Below, in pieces: positions 12,499-13,965 of a DNA stretch of 13,965 nucleotides (position 1 is the stretch's first letter; every line of letters starts with the position of its first letter). The notes beneath the pieces were generated by a model. That model did not search any database and was not told the origin of the DNA. It worked only from the letters and a program-made list of their open reading frames with translations. Both the position numbers and the translations under genes were made by a program. The stretch is from DATEMK01 sp035275625 (GTDB lineage Bacteria; Bacteroidota; Bacteroidia; AKYH767-A; OLB10): assembly GCA_035275625.1 (NCBI GenBank), contig DATEMK010000023.1:1-13965 (forward strand), read 5' to 3'.

Positions 12499-13731
12499 TC
12501 AGATAAAATCTTCCTCTTCTAAAACGCCCTTCTTCCTCAATAAATACTCCACCCTTTCAGCAGTCATTTCCAAAAGTTCGGCAATATCAAAAATACTTTT
12601 CCCCTTTTTAAAATAATTAACTGCTAAATCAGCCTTAGTTCTTTTTTCAGAAAACGGATTTTCATCTTCCGGCTTCAATTTATTCTTATCAAGTACCCGT
12701 TGGATTTTCCAGGCGCTGGTATTGAATTCAGATTTTAACTCTAGTAAATTCCAACCCCTTTTATAGTAATCCACTATGGCTGCATCACGTACTGTTAAAT
12801 TTTTTATCTCTTTTTGATAATATGATTTATAACAGCGTGAAGCCCTGAGCAGCTTTAAAACATGGCTCAGCTTAACCATTCGGTTTTTAGCAATTTCATC
12901 AGGAGGTGCTCCCGTTTTGTACTCTTCTATTATCGCCTTAATAATGTCTTCTGTAAACTCAATTTTCTTTTTTTCTTTTTCCGGCAGCGCATCCTCTTTA
13001 ACAAATTCTTTTTTATCATGTGGTTTTGATTTTTGTTTCAGCATAAGAACCACCTGCCTTTCACCGAGATGAGCAAACCGCCTTTCAATTTCCTGCCGGG
13101 ATGCTCCATTCTTATAAATTATTTTTATTCGTTCTATCAACATGTTTCTTGTTATTTTAAGCGGCAGGTCATGGTCTTCTATCAGTTTCCGCAGACTGAT
13201 TTCACGCACTTTATGTCTTAAAGAAAGAGTATGAATCGTAACTCCGTCAAGGTAATCGCTGATAATCTGCTTTTCTATTTTTTCAAGTTCGGGCAGTGGT
13301 AACGCAAGTTCACCCTCATCTGTCTTCTCTGACACAGATTCAACTCTTGTTTCATATTCAGAAATAGTCGCCCGGTTTTCATTTCTTTCTGCTAACTCTG
13401 CTTTTAGCAAAGGCGAAAGTTTTTCTTTCCAGCTTGTTAAAGTATCGGGATATTTAACAGTAAAAACAACCTTGCCTTTTGCTCCGGTAATAATATTATA
13501 CTTTCTGAATTCAATATCCGCCATTAAAGGAGAAGGATAATTGGCATTAATCTCTAAAATAAAATTTCGATTATTTGATTCCAGTTTTAAAAGGGCTCCG
13601 CTTTTTCCAATAGTTTTCAAAATAAGTTTCGAATGTGCATTCAGCAAATGAGCTATTTCATAAAGAGAATATCCTTCCTCTATCAGTGAGATAATTTTTT
13701 CATACAAATATTCCTTAACTATTACTTCCAT
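12499..13731 (-). CDS. Tandem helix-turn-helix protein, unrecognised family
   Basis: 410 aa from the ATG at 13731. At least six similar helical modules can be seen, each with a G-x-[ST]-type turn followed by a helix and a second helix ending in L-K. They are IISLIEEGYSLYEIAHLL (about 13-43), SDYLDGVTIHTLSLRHKV (156-189), IYKNGASRQEIERRF (200-233), EEYKTGAPPDEIAKNR (264-299), DYYKRGWNLLELKSEF (317-352) and NYFKKGKSIFDIAELL (367-403). Between modules 1 and 2 lies a strand-rich part (LLKLESNNRNFILEINANY ... GKVVFTVKYPD) and an acidic linker. The modules look like homeodomain/sigma-4-type HTHs, so multi-site DNA binding is inferred. No catalytic or sensing domain is evident. A longer start at GTG 13782 has AGGAG seven bases upstream; I prefer the ATG because TAGATTTG, a perfect -7 match, lies between the two. 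No neighbour explains its role. Confidence 0.8.
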   Translation of the reverse strand: MEVIVKEYLYEKIISLIEEGYSLYEIAHLLNAHSKLILKTIGKSGALLKLESNNRNFILEINANYPSPLMADIEFRKYNIITGAKGKVVFTVKYPDTLTSWKEKLSPLLKAELAERNENRATISEYETRVESVSEKTDEGELALPLPELEKIEKQIISDYLDGVTIHTLSLRHKVREISLRKLIEDHDLPLKITRNMLIERIKIIYKNGASRQEIERRFAHLGERQVVLMLKQKSKPHDKKEFVKEDALPEKEKKKIEFTEDIIKAIIEEYKTGAPPDEIAKNRMVKLSHVLKLLRASRCYKSYYQKEIKNLTVRDAAIVDYYKRGWNLLELKSEFNTSAWKIQRVLDKNKLKPEDENPFSEKRTKADLAVNYFKKGKSIFDIAELLEMTAERVEYLLRKKGVLEEEDFI

Positions 13732-13748
13732 TTTCTGAAATCGGGAAA

Positions 13749-13779
13749 CAAATCTAAAAGATTTTGTTTTAACAAACAA
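13749..13779 (-). promoter_or_regulatory. Candidate promoter of the tandem-HTH gene
   Basis: Minus-strand TAGATTTG (13749-13756) fits TAnnTTTG; a TTG 20 bp (13777-13779) or a TTTG 16 bp (13773-13776) upstream could serve as -33. It lies inside the reading frame if the GTG at 13782 is used, so it bears on the start choice. Confidence 0.35.
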
Positions 13780-13877
13780 CACCCTTTTACTCCTTATATA
13801 TGAATAATGGCAACTGGCTTAAAAAATATTTTTCAAAAACCGTAACCCCCGGTTCAAAACCGAAGTATAAAAAAAAT

Positions 13878-13914
13878 CTTTCAGCATTTTAACACAATAA
13901 TAAAAAGCTGAAAG
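13878..13914. promoter_or_regulatory. Inverted repeat upstream of the tandem-HTH gene
   Basis: CTTTCAGC (13878-13885) and GCTGAAAG (13907-13914) are perfect 8-bp complements 21 bp apart, about 150 bp upstream of the ATG. They could be a binding site for the HTH protein itself or a weak hairpin. A smaller CGGTT-caa-AACCG hairpin lies nearby, near 13850-13862. The rest of 13783-13965 shows no gene. Confidence 0.3.
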
Positions 13915-13965
13915 GTAACAAAAAAAAAGAACATACGTAACAACAGAAAATAAAAACCAAAGCGA

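Overview
The window looks like chromosomal DNA of a member of the phylum Bacteroidota, read from a MAG-like or draft genome. The base composition is AT-rich. There is a secreted protein with a type IX (Por) sorting domain. Several genes are preceded by the Bacteroidota -7 promoter element TAnnTTTG, and Shine-Dalgarno sites are nearly absent. I cannot name a genus.

Layout. The left third (1-5.9 kb) is core-like. It holds a cyclic-nucleotide-binding sensor histidine kinase (minus), a possible short plus-strand RNA bounded by a promoter and a terminator, and the topoisomerase IV pair parE-parC (both minus, probably one operon). The parC product ends early compared with the usual Bacteroidota ParC. 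From 5.9 to 9.7 kb the DNA is accessory and very AT-rich: a lipoprotein between repeat arrays, a DUF2283 gene, a 21-bp minisatellite that can be read as a heptad-repeat protein, a PemK/MazF-like toxin gene tightly bracketed by an inverted repeat, and a two-gene operon of single-pass membrane proteins with a near-perfect Bacteroidota promoter. From 9.7 to 12.5 kb a GC-rich VOC-family gene, probably acquired, and a seven-repeat beta-propeller T9SS cargo gene lie among three copies of one composite hairpin repeat. At 12.5-13.7 kb is a protein with about six tandem helix-turn-helix modules, which I do not recognise.

How parts may work together. ParE and ParC form topoisomerase IV, which decatenates chromosomes. 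The two membrane genes overlap by ATGA and are probably co-expressed. The toxin has no visible antitoxin. The other genes look independent.

The strongest unusual signals are in the non-coding DNA. A 20-bp perfect palindrome appears as an exact insertion relative to an empty site at two independent places (10523-10542 and 3881-3900), which suggests a miniature mobile palindrome. A BIME-like composite repeat occurs three times in 2.8 kb. Heptamer arrays form a 26-bp inverted repeat, one arm of which lies in the presumed 5' leader of parE. In the coding DNA, the poly-HTH protein is the best candidate for something undescribed.
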